Shown in pieces: positions 1 to 11,494 of a DNA stretch of 64,000 bases. Position 1 is the first letter of the stretch; every line of letters begins with the position of its first letter. This stretch comes from Ephydatia muelleri (Eukaryota > Porifera > Demospongiae > Spongillida > Spongillidae), in the NCBI GenBank assembly GCA_013339895.1, contig JABACO010000003.1, positions 10,724,163 to 10,788,162 of the forward strand. Direction: 5' to 3'. The position numbers and the translations under genes are program-made. Under the pieces are notes generated by a model. It saw only the letters and a list, made by a program, of their open reading frames with translations. It did not search any database and had not been told where the DNA came from.

Positions 1-156
1 CAAAGTTTCCCATTTGCCTCATTGTGAGATATTAGGGTGCCCAATAGGTGACTACATATACTGTGCAAACTTTATTGCCTCAAAACGTCTTGAAGCTCCC
101 AAGCTTTTGCTCTGCCTGATAGAGGTTGCTGCCATAGACCCGCAACATTACTTCTT

Positions 157-1217
157 TTGTGTGGTAGTTTTTGCCGGTTAAGTTACTTGGCTCGCTCAAC
201 TCCAACCAGTTTGGTATCAGATGCTTTCAAGCTCTTTGATGATGACGTCCACCACTGTTTCATGGACTGCATACGTTTCGAAACTTCAGATGAGGCATGG
301 TGTCAGGTCCAACTTGGTCTCAACAGTGGCGGTCTAGGGTTGCGCTCACTGTCCCTTCACTTAGGCTCAGCATTTATTGCTTCCTTCTGTTGTTCTCGTG
401 TTTATGATACAGATGACATACACCTTACAAATGCCTTGGACCATGCACTTCAATTCTCACGTTTCTCCAATTGAGAAACTTTCTGTCAATTCTGTGGTCT
501 CTTCACCTGTCAGTCAGAAGCTTCTGCCTTCAAAATTAAATGACTTTTGCTTTCAAGGCCTTTTTGATCAATCCTCCCCTGCTAACAAGGCTAGGCTGCT
601 ACCAGTTTCAACCCCCCCCCACCCCCCCCCCCCCCCCCCCCCCCCCACGTGACATCTTGGTTATCAGTTATTCTCTCGACATCCCTTGCTTTCTGCCCTG
701 CCCAAAGTCTGGACCCTCTTGGACACCATGCATTAACATGCAAATGTGGAGGTGATGTTATCTCGCGCCATAATGCTCTCAGGGACACGTTAGCGCACTT
801 CCTTCACCGTGCGCATGCTTCAATTGAAGTTGAGGCTGGTGCTGGACTCTTTCCTGACCATTCACAGTCACGACCTGCTGATATTCTCGCGCAGCATTGG
901 AACCATGAACAGCCCGTTGCCCTGGACATCTCTGTTGTCTCACCGCTAAATCCTGGAGAACGTTTGGTGCAGTCCTTGAGACAACGGAGAGCAGGAAACA
1001 CCAGGCCAATGATGAGAAATGCTTAGCATTAGGGTGGGTCTCATCCCCTCTAGCAGTTAACTCCTATGGGGCTTGGGGTAGAGAAGCATCAAATTTCCTG
1101 GCGCAGGTCATAGCTAGGCTGCCAAAGTCGCAGGCATCTTTTGAACTGTTCTCAAACTTGAGCATTTGTTTAATAAGAGCCAATGCCAGAGCTATCCTCC
1201 GTAGAGTGAAGAGCTGA
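157..1217 (+). pseudogene. Decayed non-LTR retrotransposon, C-terminal part of reverse transcriptase / endonuclease-like region
   Basis: The C-terminal part of a reverse-transcriptase polyprotein reads across three frames. Positions 157-474 carry a GGLGLRSLSLHLGSAFIAS segment. Positions 649-1026 carry a zinc-binding-like block (LGHHALTCKCGGDVISRHN) followed by RPADILA and ALDISVVSPL, which look like the CCHC and PD-(D/E)xK parts of a restriction-like endonuclease. Positions 1026-1217 (third frame) give GWVSSPLAVNSYGAWGRE and end NARAILRRVKS-stop. The copy is dead: frameshifts lie near 470 and 1020, a poly-C tract (612-646) interrupts it, and a stretch normally found just before the zinc block appears to be missing. 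The catalytic RT domain is outside the window or lost. Assignment to an R2-like (RLE) group is inference. Confidence 0.6.
612..646 (+). repeat. Poly-C tract
   Basis: An almost pure run of C with a single A, lying inside the decayed reverse-transcriptase copy. It breaks the reading frame of the retroelement and could form G-quadruplex structures on the complementary strand. Confidence 0.9.
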
Positions 1218-2252
1218 ACTTGTGTTTTGTGATGATGTAACATGCATAAATATCCATTTAAAAGTTTGTAACATGTATATTAAACACGTGAAAAAACGAA
1301 AAGATCTTTCGTGCCATCTTTGAAGCACAGCAAGGCAGTGTAAACGGACAAGTCCGGACTGAATCTGAATCTCCACGATTCGCAATAGTGCGGCTCCACC
1401 TATATGTATACTCAGAGCCTAATGATTGCATCGTACTTGCAGGAAGACCTAACTATATTTGGTACCTACTAGGTGGTGGAACTGATACTGAGGAGGACAA
1501 GTCGCAAGAGAGGAGGCTACCACCGCACCTATACCAGAGGCATCTAGCCAAGAGTTGACCTGTCAGGATCATCATGCTGAAGAAATCTAATGACAATTTC
1601 GCGCTTTTAATAACAGTAGTGATCATTCAGTTGGGGTTTCAGATATCGAATGTAATAATAGCCCTATCACATATCAAGCTATAGACCCTTCTATGGGACT
1701 GGGGGCTTTAGCATAATTCCCACCAAGATGCACAGTATCAAGGCAAATAATATATTCAATCGAATTACAACCTTTGTTCAACAAATATCGTCAGGGAATT
1801 GAGTCGCATCCTCTCCCCGGACTGTATTCCGTATTCCCTGGATGTACAAAATTTAGATGGACCGTATTCCCTAAGGAGGACGGTTCCCCGGACTGGAAGT
1901 TGCCCCGGACCGTAATGCCTACGACAACGGCACGGAAACTTAGACCTTTACCTTTTTGTCAACAAAGTGAAATTGTTTTCTAATACTTGGTGTGGTGTTG
2001 GATTTATTACTCATTAGGTGCAGTTTCCAAGACATTAGACAGAAGACAACACGCAGGTGTACGCAATGGTACTTTTTTAAATAATGAAATTGCAGTTCCG
2101 TTGACCAACAAATAGAATAATAGGGTTTGATTCGTACAGGTAATTAAATTAAAATACCAGTGGCCAGCATGCACATAGTTTGGAACGTATGTAAGAATAT
2201 CAGCCAAGGTCAGTAAAAAATATATAATGTGAGTCTCATGATCCTAACATAT
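1218..2252. other. Unassigned AT-rich spacer
   Basis: No open frame of convincing length and no recognisable protein. There is a locally repeated GGACCGTATTCCC-like phrase around 1815-1915. I see nothing else that supports a feature. Confidence 0.5.
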
Positions 2253-2534
2253 ACAAGTAAATAAAAACATTCTCTACGAGAAAGTTGGTGGGATATAGGA
2301 TTTGAAGGCAATTGGTGGTGTAAAAAGCAAGGAAACAAGGTCTTATCAGAAGGGAAAATGTAATAGTCCTATATTTAGCACATTTCTAGGGCGTATGTTG
2401 TTTGTGTGCTAAATATAGGACTATTACATTTTCCCTTCTGATAAGACCTTGTTTCCTTGCTTTTTACACCACCAATTGCCTTCAAATCCTATATCCCACC
2501 AACTTTCTCGTAGAGAATGTTTTTATTTACTTGT
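2253..2534. mobile_element. Perfect long inverted-repeat MITE (family A)
   Basis: Positions 2253-2382 and 2405-2534 are, base for base as I read them, a perfect 130-bp inverted repeat with a 22-bp loop. The arms contain the phrases CTACGAGAAAGTTGGTGG and AAGCAAGGAAACAAGGT, which recur in other copies in this window (about 12065, 20938, 24965 and, diverged, 56520). There is no coding capacity. This is a non-autonomous inverted-repeat transposon whose transcript would fold into one long hairpin; absence of arm divergence implies recent origin or gene conversion. Confidence 0.85.
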
Positions 2535-4166
2535 TTTCTTAATTTTTTTTTCACACCCAATGTCTAATTATACAAGACATAGGCTGATAGTCGATTGTGT
2601 ATCAGAGTATAACATCGATTATTTATATAAAAGCGAGTCCTCCATCCGATTCTGAAGCTAGTGGTGAAATTTTGATCGCTTAAAAGTGTTCCTGTCCCGA
2701 GTTATGCGTTGCCAAGAAGGAGAAGGAGAAGAAGACGACCCGCCCCTTGTTCCGAGACTGGGTACGAGAACGGGCAGTACACTCTTGTTCTCTACAACCA
2801 CGCGGTTCTGCGACATGAAACAAAAACGAAACTACTCATTTTTGACTTCTAGATCGATTGCTAAAACAAGCTACACGATCCGATCGTCGGGAGTGTTGTT
2901 ACAGACGGGTCGCGTTTTTTAATGATATTCATAGTCGGGGTCAAATCCTATATGGAAGTTTCTAACGAAACTTCCGATAAGCTATACTGATGGGACAAAC
3001 TGAATACAACTAAACAGTACTGACAGTGAAAGTTCTACTAAACGAACATTGATATTCACTGTCTATAGATCTGCATACCTTGGGGCGTTCACTTAATCCA
3101 TTCCTGTGCACACAAATAGCTCGACACATAGATAGCTATTAGTGGTTGCCACAAGACAGCAAATTTATCTATGTGTGTTAGCATTCAGAGATCTTTCTAT
3201 AGGAAGTTAGAGATCGTTCTAGGAAGTTAAAAAAAATAAAAAATAAAAATAATAAAATAAAGGGAGTTGCGATTGGATCTGAGGTGGTTCGATCCGCGAG
3301 TCCGAGTGTCGAAAATCGTAGCTAGCTGGCTGCATTTGTGCCGACAATTCAACAACGCGAAGTAACTTATTTAACTTAATAATACATGCAATGCATAGGA
3401 ATATCCCCCCCCAGAAAGCCACAAACAAAGAAAATACCCCCCCCTTTCACCACCCTCCCAAACCCAACCCCCATACCACCAACCTCCCACCCTCACCCCC
3501 CCCTCCCCCTCCCCCTCCCCCCCCTTCCCCCCATACCCCTCCCCCCCTCCCCCTCCCTCCCCCTCCCCCCCATCCCCCCCCCCCCCCCCCCCCCCCGAGG
3601 TTGGATCACGTGCGATTGTTTGCAGAGGACTGCAACGTCAACTTCCTAACGGTTGCTGAATGACATTTGCACAACAAGGTAAGCGAACGGGAACAAAAGT
3701 GAGCCCTTTAGGCTACGATGTATGGTGCATTGATTTGACTACGCAATCAGATTAATAATGGCTAAATCTTAACGTACCGATACATGCAAGTAGGTCGTCT
3801 TTATAACGGAAGATTCATAATTCGTCTTGTGAATTGAAATTATTGGATAAATTGTTACCTTATGCATGTACTACGTTTGGCTATAAGGAATAGCTGTGGC
3901 TGTTAAGCTCGAAAAGATACGTTTTCCGCATGTTTTATCCGGTCCTCCCAATGTTGTAGCAACGCCCACATTTGGCACTTAATAAGCATACCTGCGGTTA
4001 TTGTGACATAATATTACATGTACTATTCACTCCCTCCCATGCAATGCTTACAGCACCTCCCCACTCCCCCTTACATTCCCTGTACCCTCACATGTCACTT
4101 AACAGTGTGCACGCCTGCAGACACACACACATACAGCCATCATAGAGACACAAGGGACGGACCAAG
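2535..4166. other. Unassigned region with a C-rich low-complexity block
   Basis: No supported gene. Positions 3407-3596 are C-rich low-complexity sequence ending in a pure C run (about 3569-3596); the proline-rich frames there are artefacts of composition. Positions 4060-4135 carry a short CA-rich stretch. Confidence 0.5.
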
Positions 4167-4740
4167 TTAGATATCCAGCCCCATAGGTACTTCCAAACGG
4201 CGCTCAAGCGAGTCTTTCACATAGCCATCCTTGGCTGATTCGGACTTCCAATGGCCATGCCGCTTAAAAAGTCTGTCCTCCACGCCAATGTTGGCTGCTG
4301 GTGTGGCACCGCCAGCCCGCAAGCCTTGCATTCCAAACAAAGCTGGGAAAACCCAACTCAGACAATTTTCCTAATAATAGTTCTCTTAATTTATTGTAAT
4401 TGATGCCACCATTATAACATAAAACGCACCCCACCTTTGTTCTGCACTATCGCAGCTTATTCCCCTGTCAAACTTGCTGATGCAAAAATAATGCTCCATC
4501 CTACCAACTGGGCATGTCACCTGCCCAGTGCGTGCAATAACTAGGGATGCTATTGATCGGTCTTACTAGACTGAATTTGAACAGCCATGCATTCAGCATT
4601 TAAGGTAACATCAGCACACCTCTAACTCATCATACCGCATGAACCCTGCAAATGCCTCCAGGCACACTGCCACATTCTGACCTCCGTCAGGGATGGAGCT
4701 GGCTCAGCAGACTCCAACATGTTGGCCATCACTAGTTCCT
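4167..4740 (-). pseudogene. Decayed tyrosine recombinase (DIRS/Crypton-type integrase), C-terminal half
   Basis: On the minus strand the end of a phage-integrase-fold recombinase is visible. The segment at 4330-4167 contains LRAGGATPAANIG, RLFKRHGHWKSESAKDGYV and DSLERRLEV before a TAA. LRAGGAT looks like the Arg box (H/R-x-x-R) of tyrosine recombinases. Further upstream on the same strand, in shifted frames, are SLVIARTGQVTCPVGRMEHY and RCADVTLNAEW. The frames do not join, so the copy is dead. Proteins of this type are common in sponge and cnidarian YR retroelements; which superfamily this one belongs to cannot be told because the RT or other genes are not seen. Confidence 0.55.
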
Positions 4741-4764
4741 TCTGAATGTTAAGGCAACATATAC

Positions 4765-4869
4765 TAGGCAACATGTTGCACACTCAATGAAATGATTAAA
4801 AATTCAGGAAATTCATAGATTACTAAAATTTAACCCATATTCATTGAGTTGTGCGCAACATGTTGCCTA
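4765..4869. mobile_element. Short MITE
   Basis: A roughly 105-bp element with terminal inverted repeats. The left end is TAGGCAACATGTTGC followed by ACTCAATGAA, and the right end is the reverse complement with small differences (GCGCACAACTCAATGAA). AT-rich interior, no coding capacity. It lies next to the decayed recombinase. Confidence 0.6.
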
Positions 4870-5878
4870 CTGTATGGTGGTCACCTTCAGATGTGAATTT
4901 ATTGAAGTGTGCTAAAGGTGTCATGAGTCTTTTTAATGAGATTTGAAGGTATCAAAAACTTCATAGTTTAAATCACACCAAATTTTCAAAGGATAGTCCT
5001 AACCATTTTATGTTATGTTATGTTCTGGGAAAATGACTGGAATACCTCTTTGAAGGAATTTGGTTGTCATCCCAACAGTTTGTTTAGGTGAAGTGTTGTG
5101 TTTGGAGTTCCTACAAGGTCTTAATTAAGATGCATTAACAGAGAACCCACAAGATGTACAAATGGCAACTGAACTATCAAAACATGTATAATAGCTTGCT
5201 AGAGCCTGACTGGCTTCATCCCTTAACTTGTACCTTCTACCAGCTTCTGTAGTTAGACTTGCACAAGTTTTCGCATCTAAAGGATCTACATCCAGTACAT
5301 CATCATGTGCTGGGTAGACAAATGACTTTGCTGGTATATTTGGATGGAGGACAGTACTGCGATAGCATGTTCTAACTCATTTGCATTGACCACACAGCCA
5401 AGCCAGCATAATCGCAACAATGACATAGCCACCCAAGATAAGGATGGAACACAACCTGCCAATGCAACTTTCTCATTCTAGGAATATTCACTGTTTGAGA
5501 ATGGCTTTACTTTAACAGTGTTGGTAGTAACTGGCACAAAGCTGTGGGGTTTTTGAGTTCCAGGCACAGTTCTACTCCATTCAGCTGCTTATCTAGTAGG
5601 CTTGCTTCCATATCATGCTCATCCTGTGTTACAAAACTGAAATGCATCCATTCGATCTAGCTCACTGCAAACATGTATAGCTGGCATGCAGTGAGTATTT
5701 GGTCAAATTATAGCCCTAGCCATGAGGCTTGACTGCTTTATGCTGCAAGGCATTCCTCCAGGTACTGAAAAACGCCCTTTTTCTAAATCTAACTAGATCT
5801 ACTGCTGCAATTACGAAGTTAGCTACACAAAGCTATTTTGTCTCGTACCTACAAGTGTTCAAATGAATGTGAACCATC
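4870..5878. other. Unassigned, possibly decayed repeat DNA
   Basis: No uninterrupted coding frame. The minus strand has short peptide-like stretches between stops that may continue the dead recombinase element, but none is long enough to name. Confidence 0.35.
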
Positions 5879-6970
5879 TTAACCTTTAATCTCCAGACGT
5901 CCTACGCGTAGGACGCATGTTAAAATTTATTTTTTGCAAACCCATATGAACAGAGAACAATCCAAAAACTCATTGTACTGTAAAAATGGTTAGTAATTCT
6001 GAATATACTGGTACTTCATTGCAATTCTTCAAAGACTGTCAAATACAGTAAATACTCATTGCCAATAGATACATGTACGTCTTCGGTATATCGTGAAGCA
6101 ACTTCAAGTACCAACAAGTAATTAATGTTGGAAAGATCAGAACGACGTTCAAAACATGGGGGATAGTGAGACAGGTCTTTGGCACTAGGAAAATAAAAAG
6201 AATTTGCTAGCTCCACAAGCGTATGAACAATACGTATTTGTCAATCGCATGTCTTGGAATAGCCAAGTGAATGGACACAATCTTGAAAACGCACAGTGTG
6301 TTTTCAGTACAAATGGCTAAATCCTTTAGAGTTAGACAACTGCCATAGAATGATTTAAGTAGCACACACATCAAGCTTCAAAAAACATCCAATAAAAGTT
6401 ATACATGTCACACTTTTTTCTGTGACAATTAATTGTACGCATAATGCATTTTTAAGAACCGCTGTTGCGGTACAGTTTATCCCGGGATATTTTATCCGCC
6501 CGGATAATTCACGCTAGGATATTTTATCCGGCCGGATATTATGTCCTAGTACGTTTTATCCTACCCTGGTATATTTTATCCTACCCTAGGATAAACTATC
6601 CTAGGATACTTTACCCTACCAGTATTTACTACACTATAGAATTTGTTTATCCTGTATGTACATGTGATGTATAAACGCATATAATGTTCATGTATTATTC
6701 TTTTAAAATCATTAAAATAATTTAATTTGTCATAAAACACGTATATGCTAAAACTGAGATTCACTGTAAAATTACATTTTCAAAATGACTGTTTATATAA
6801 ATGGACTCTTCTTCACCCATTCTGCTTGATGCCACCCTTGGAGAGTGTCTTAGCCATTTGAAGGTGATCCCAGATGGTCTAAAACTCGAAGACAAGTAGG
6901 ATTTCAAAACGTTTAAATACATACACGCACAATACCATTATTACCTATACATGTACAGGAGAGTGCCACA

Positions 6971-7236
6971 TTATGCATTGTATTGTGCCTTTTGTCGTTG
7001 CTGTGCTCGTTCAATGTTTTTAAGGACCTTCTGATGGTATTTCTCCCGGATTGCTAGTAGATTACCATAAGTTTCTTCCATATCATATGTACATGTATTC
7101 TCGCCTGTGACATTAGTGGTTGCCTTGCAGCTGAATTCATGATTGATTGCTATACGAGGGTTGCGATTGTACATAATGAAGAAGGGGCTAAACTGTGAAG
7201 AATCCTGCTTTGCTATGCGATAAGCATACAAGGTTG
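6971..7236 (-). pseudogene. Ginger-like integrase, 3' part
   Basis: This is the continuation of the integrase beyond the Ty3 insertion. It reads YAYRIAKQDSSQFSPFFIMYNR, matching the segment that follows the catalytic core in gypsy-type integrases (IAKQDSSQFSPF and MYNR correspond to a T..SPF..MYGR block). It then runs through a charged helix-like tail rich in K, R and Q to a stop at about 6971-6940. The 5-bp sequence GGTTG at 7232-7236 is one copy of the Ty3 target duplication. Confidence 0.6.
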
Positions 7237-7379
7237 TGTAGTGTCCCGCACCACAAATTTGGGTTCACAAATATGTTAAATCACCAACGAGGAAAAACAA
7301 CCGAACACTCTGCACATGCGCGGTTCATACTAGTTCCCAGACCTACATATACAAACATATATATACCAAATACACTACA
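7237..7379 (-). repeat. 3' LTR of the Ty3/gypsy element
   Basis: 143 bp, identical to 11495-11637. It begins TGTAGTGTCCCGCACC and ends AATACACTACA, with short inverted termini TGTAGTG/CACTACA. Confidence 0.95.
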
Positions 7380-7392
7380 CCTCCTCCCCACA
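7380..7392 (-). other. Polypurine tract of the Ty3/gypsy element
   Basis: On the minus strand the bases just before the 3' LTR read GTGGGGAGGAGG, a purine run in the position of the plus-strand primer. Confidence 0.75.
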
Positions 7393-7397
7393 TAGAA

Positions 7398-10300
7398 TCA
7401 AAGTCTCTCTGGTGGACGTCGAATCCTTGTCGGATAACGCCGCTGTGGTGTATGATCTTGCTGTGTATTTGAAGCTGGCTGTACAGTAGCTGACGGCTGT
7501 GGGGTACAATTTTCCATGGTTGTCTGTGGGGACATTGGGGTTTGATCTAGAGGTTTCTCAGGTAGCACTGTGGGTTGACTAAGTGGATAACTTGCAGTCA
7601 CCTCCGGTGGCCGAACCTCCTGTGCTGGGGTGGGGAGTAGTGGTTCACATAAGGTACTACTATTAGGTGTGCTCTGGAGCGGTCGAAACTCTACTATAGG
7701 TGCACTTGAGGTGGTACTTCCAGGATTAGTTAGAGTTGACCCAGCGATCGGCTTGATGTGATCAATATGTCTTTTCCACAACACATCGTCCCGTATTTGA
7801 ACCACATAAGAGGTAGGGCCACTCCTCTCCACCACCAATCCACGCTCCCACCTTTTGTTCCTTGGATCAAAAACCAGCACCTGTTCTCCCACCATACATT
7901 CTCTGAACTTAGCATGAGCATCGCGATAGTCCTTCTGCTGAGTCTGATGATCAAAGACCTTTTTTTCCACACTTGGTCTCAACAAATCTAGCAAGGATCG
8001 CAATTTCCTTCCCAGGAACAATGTACTTGGTGCTTCATTAGTAGTGGTATGGGGTGTATTGCGATAGGACAAAAGAAAACTATTCAACCGTTGGGAGAGG
8101 TTAGCTGGTGTCACCTTATTAACCTTCATAGCGGTTTTGAATGTCTGGACAAATCTCTCTGCTATGCCATTAGATGAAGGATGGTACGGGGCGCACCGAA
8201 TATGCTTGACTCCATTCTGCTTCAGGAATATTGCAAATTCATCGGCCACAAATTGTGGACCATTGTCACTCACCACTTGTTCTGGAATGCCATATGTTCC
8301 AAACAATTGCCTCATAGCCTCAATGGTCTTCACGGCTGTAGTGGACGACATTGGTATCACCTCCGGCCATTTCGAATGGGCATCCACAACCACAAGAAAC
8401 ATCTTGTTCAGGAAAGGCCCAGCAAAATCCACATGGATACGCCTCCAAGGACGAGTTGGCCAAATCCAAGGGTGTAATGGCGCAACACTAGGTGTATGTT
8501 TGTGAGACTGACACTCTAGACATCCCCCTACTAGATCTTCCAATTCCTTATCTAATCCTGGCCACCACACATGGCCCCGAGCCAGCAACTTCATCCTCAC
8601 CACCCCTGGATGGTCATTATGCAACTCTGCCTTAACCTTAGGTTGTAACAAAGAAGGTATGATAACCCTGATTCCCCAAAATAGACAATCACATTCCACT
8701 GACAATTCATTTCGTCTGATCCAGTAAGCTTTTAACTCGTCTGGTACTACTGGAGGCCAGCTGTTCCGAGTATAGTGCAACACCTTACTCAAAATCGGGT
8801 CCCGCAATGTATTGTTTTGTACTTGGTCAGCCGATACCGGTAATGCTTCAATCTGTGCTACATTCAATCTGTTTATTTCTTGATCACTATGTGCCACCTG
8901 TGGAAGGGGTAGTCGTGATAGTCCATCAGCATTTCCATGCCCCTCTGTAGGACGGAACTCAAGCTCATAATTATATGCTGCTAAAACTAATGCCCATCTC
9001 TGCAGTCTGGCTGCTGCTAACTCAGGAATTCCTTGTTTTGGGCCCAAGATGCACAACAGTGGTTTATGGTCTGTTACCAAGGTAAAAGGTCGGCCATACA
9101 GGAAAATATGGAATCGTTTGATTCCAAAAATCAAGGAAAGTGCCTCCTTTTCCAATTGCGCATAGTTGCATTCTGCCTTGGATAATGTGCGAGATGCATA
9201 CGCTATTGGGTGTTCACTACCATCAGGAAACATGTGTGAAATAACAGCTCCTATTCCAGATGCTGAAGCATCTCCTGCTACCCTAACAGGTAAGGAAGGG
9301 TCATAATGTACTAACACAGGAGCTCTGGACAATGCTTCTTTTGCAGCCACAAAAGCTTGATTGCACCTTGGACACCATTGCCACTGATGGTCTTCTTTTA
9401 ACAGGTCATTGAGAGGACTTAACAGACTAGACAATTTGGGAATGAACTTCCCATAATAATGTACTAATCCCAAAAACGACCTCAATTCTTTCTTATTCTG
9501 TGGAACCGGTGCTTGCAAAATGGCTTCGACCTTCCTAGGAGAGGTGTGCAACCCTTTCTTATCCACCACGTGCCCTAAAAATTCTAAGGATTCTTTCTGA
9601 AAAGCACATTTATCCTTCTTAGCTTGAATACCAAATGTTCGCAATTGTTTCAGTACCCTCTCGACATTCCGCAAATGTTCAGCTACAGTAGAACCAGTTA
9701 TTAGGATATCATCTAAGTAGCACACCACCCGAGGTATACCCAGCAACACTGATTCCATCACCTTTTGAAATATTGCTGGTGCAGATGCAACCCCAAATGG
9801 AAGGCGGTTGAACCTATACAGCCCCTTATGTGTATTTATTGTCACCAATCTTTTTGATTCCTCCTCCAGTTCTAACTGTAAGTAGGCTTGACTCAAATCC
9901 ATCTTAGTAAACTGTTCACCCCCTGCTAAGGTTGCAAATAACTCTTCAGGTTTAGGCAAGGGATACTGATCCACTTCTAAACATGGGTTTAAAGTCACTT
10001 TATAATCTCCACAGATCCTCACTGAACCATCTCCTTTTACCACCGGAACTATGGGTGTGGCCCAATCGGAGTAGGACACCTTCTCTAAAATGCCTAATTT
10101 TTCTAAGCGATCTAATTCAGCTTCCACAGCTGGCCTTAGAGCAAAAGGTACACTTCGTGCTCTACAAAACTTGGGCAATGCTCCCTTCTTCAGTACCAAC
10201 CTAGCTTTGAATGTCTTTATTGTCCCTAATTCTGCTGAAAACACTGCGTTATACTCCTTCAACAATTGTGCCAGATTTCCAGGTTCTTGTCCAGTAACCC

Positions 10301-11477
10301 GTGGGATTTTATGCCAGTCTAAACGTATATGCTTCAACCAGTCCCTCCCAAAGAGACTAGGGCCCTCCCCTTTCACTACAAATACCTTCAGATCATACAG
10401 CTGAGATCCATACTCTACTTTCACTGGTAGTATCCCCTTCACAGTTATTCGTTCACCAGTGTACGTCCGTAATGAGGTAGCCGTGGGCTGACAGACGCTT
10501 GAAGGGAACAACTCTTTTCTCACAGCCTCAGGGATGATTGACACTGCTGCTCCTGTGTCCAACTCCATAAGTGTCTCCTTTCCATTTAGCTTCAGTTTCA
10601 CTGTGATTGGTTGTGATGAGGAGGACCTCCGGAGGACATAGACTGTGTTCAACCAACCAACTGATTCTTCCTCGTCTTCATCAGTCTGCACAAAACATTC
10701 TCCCTTGCTTTCTTGTTCTACCTTCTGGCCTTGGTAACGAGGTACCTGCTTCTGCTTTGAACACATCCTAGCCACATGGCCCTGCTTCCCACAATTAAAA
10801 CACACAAGCCCTTTTTGCCGACAATTTCGCGACTGGTGACCGCGTCTCCCACAACACTGGCATAAAACTCTATAGGGGCCCTGCACCATCTTCTCTATCT
10901 TCTGTTCTCCAGGATCGTCTACCATTCCAACAGTCTGTTCAGGCTGTCCCCCTGGGTTCTTAATTCCCTCACAAAACCCCATTGCTGCTTCCATCCCTTG
11001 GGCAATTTCGAATGCGCGATTTAACGTCAAATCCGCTTCTGTCAATAATCTCCGCTGTATAGTGTCATTCGTCACTCCACATACCAACCTATCTCTCAAC
11101 GCTTCTTCTAAAAAGGCACCGAAGGAACAGTGGGCAGCTAAACGTCTAAGCTCAGATAAGAAAACTGCTATTGATTCTCCCGACTTTTGGTCTCTCCTAT
11201 GAAAACGGAAACGCTCAGCAATGATTATAGGTTTTGGTTCAAAATGGCGGCTCAATACCTCGACCAACTCTGCAAAGCTTTTGTCCTTAGGTTTCGTTGG
11301 TGCCAATAAGTCGCGCAACACAGCGTATGTCTTGCTTCCCAACACGCTTAGAAGAACGGGAACCTTTCTTTCGTTTCCGATATTATTAGCCAAGAAATAC
11401 ACCTCCACTCGTTCAATATACGCGACCAATGACTCGCACTCCGAAGAAAACTCACCCAGTTTTCCCAATGTTGCCAT
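7398..11477 (-). CDS. Gag-Pol polyprotein of Ty3/gypsy retrotransposon
   Basis: A single 1359-residue frame without stop or shift. Order of domains: a gag-like region (about 1-195); two CCHC zinc knuckles (Cys206-Cys219 and Cys226-Cys239); an aspartic protease with LDTGAA (about 306-311); reverse transcriptase with the YLDD box (about 588-591); RNase H (about 730-860, including AGDAS, YAQLEKEALS and TDHKPL); an H2C2 zinc site (about 953-990); and an integrase core with Asp near 1016, Asp near 1071 (VVSDNGPQF) and Glu near 1107 (PYHPSSNGIAER). A low-complexity Pro/Thr-rich tail ends in basic residues. The gag-pol fusion in one frame is a known layout in several invertebrate gypsy lineages. The start is the first ATG, 17 nt after the 5' LTR. 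Confidence 0.95.
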   Translation of the reverse strand: MATLGKLGEFSSECESLVAYIERVEVYFLANNIGNERKVPVLLSVLGSKTYAVLRDLLAPTKPKDKSFAELVEVLSRHFEPKPIIIAERFRFHRRDQKSGESIAVFLSELRRLAAHCSFGAFLEEALRDRLVCGVTNDTIQRRLLTEADLTLNRAFEIAQGMEAAMGFCEGIKNPGGQPEQTVGMVDDPGEQKIEKMVQGPYRVLCQCCGRRGHQSRNCRQKGLVCFNCGKQGHVARMCSKQKQVPRYQGQKVEQESKGECFVQTDEDEEESVGWLNTVYVLRRSSSSQPITVKLKLNGKETLMELDTGAAVSIIPEAVRKELFPSSVCQPTATSLRTYTGERITVKGILPVKVEYGSQLYDLKVFVVKGEGPSLFGRDWLKHIRLDWHKIPRVTGQEPGNLAQLLKEYNAVFSAELGTIKTFKARLVLKKGALPKFCRARSVPFALRPAVEAELDRLEKLGILEKVSYSDWATPIVPVVKGDGSVRICGDYKVTLNPCLEVDQYPLPKPEELFATLAGGEQFTKMDLSQAYLQLELEEESKRLVTINTHKGLYRFNRLPFGVASAPAIFQKVMESVLLGIPRVVCYLDDILITGSTVAEHLRNVERVLKQLRTFGIQAKKDKCAFQKESLEFLGHVVDKKGLHTSPRKVEAILQAPVPQNKKELRSFLGLVHYYGKFIPKLSSLLSPLNDLLKEDHQWQWCPRCNQAFVAAKEALSRAPVLVHYDPSLPVRVAGDASASGIGAVISHMFPDGSEHPIAYASRTLSKAECNYAQLEKEALSLIFGIKRFHIFLYGRPFTLVTDHKPLLCILGPKQGIPELAAARLQRWALVLAAYNYELEFRPTEGHGNADGLSRLPLPQVAHSDQEINRLNVAQIEALPVSADQVQNNTLRDPILSKVLHYTRNSWPPVVPDELKAYWIRRNELSVECDCLFWGIRVIIPSLLQPKVKAELHNDHPGVVRMKLLARGHVWWPGLDKELEDLVGGCLECQSHKHTPSVAPLHPWIWPTRPWRRIHVDFAGPFLNKMFLVVVDAHSKWPEVIPMSSTTAVKTIEAMRQLFGTYGIPEQVVSDNGPQFVADEFAIFLKQNGVKHIRCAPYHPSSNGIAERFVQTFKTAMKVNKVTPANLSQRLNSFLLSYRNTPHTTTNEAPSTLFLGRKLRSLLDLLRPSVEKKVFDHQTQQKDYRDAHAKFRECMVGEQVLVFDPRNKRWERGLVVERSGPTSYVVQIRDDVLWKRHIDHIKPIAGSTLTNPGSTTSSAPIVEFRPLQSTPNSSTLCEPLLPTPAQEVRPPEVTASYPLSQPTVLPEKPLDQTPMSPQTTMENCTPQPSATVQPASNTQQDHTPQRRYPTRIRRPPERL

Positions 11478-11494
11478 CCCACCCTCGTCGCCAG
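11478..11494 (-). other. Putative primer-binding site
   Basis: Directly after the 5' LTR the minus strand reads CTGGCGACGAGGGTGGG. TGGCG-type sequences here are usual for the tRNA primer site; I do not assign the tRNA. Confidence 0.6.

Noticed and set aside
3386..3663. Proline-rich 87-90 aa frames
   Set aside because: C-rich low-complexity sequence; open in two frames at once.
8137..8505. 122-aa and other plus-strand frames inside the Ty3 element
   Set aside because: Antisense shadows of the gag-pol gene; composition and motifs belong to the minus strand.
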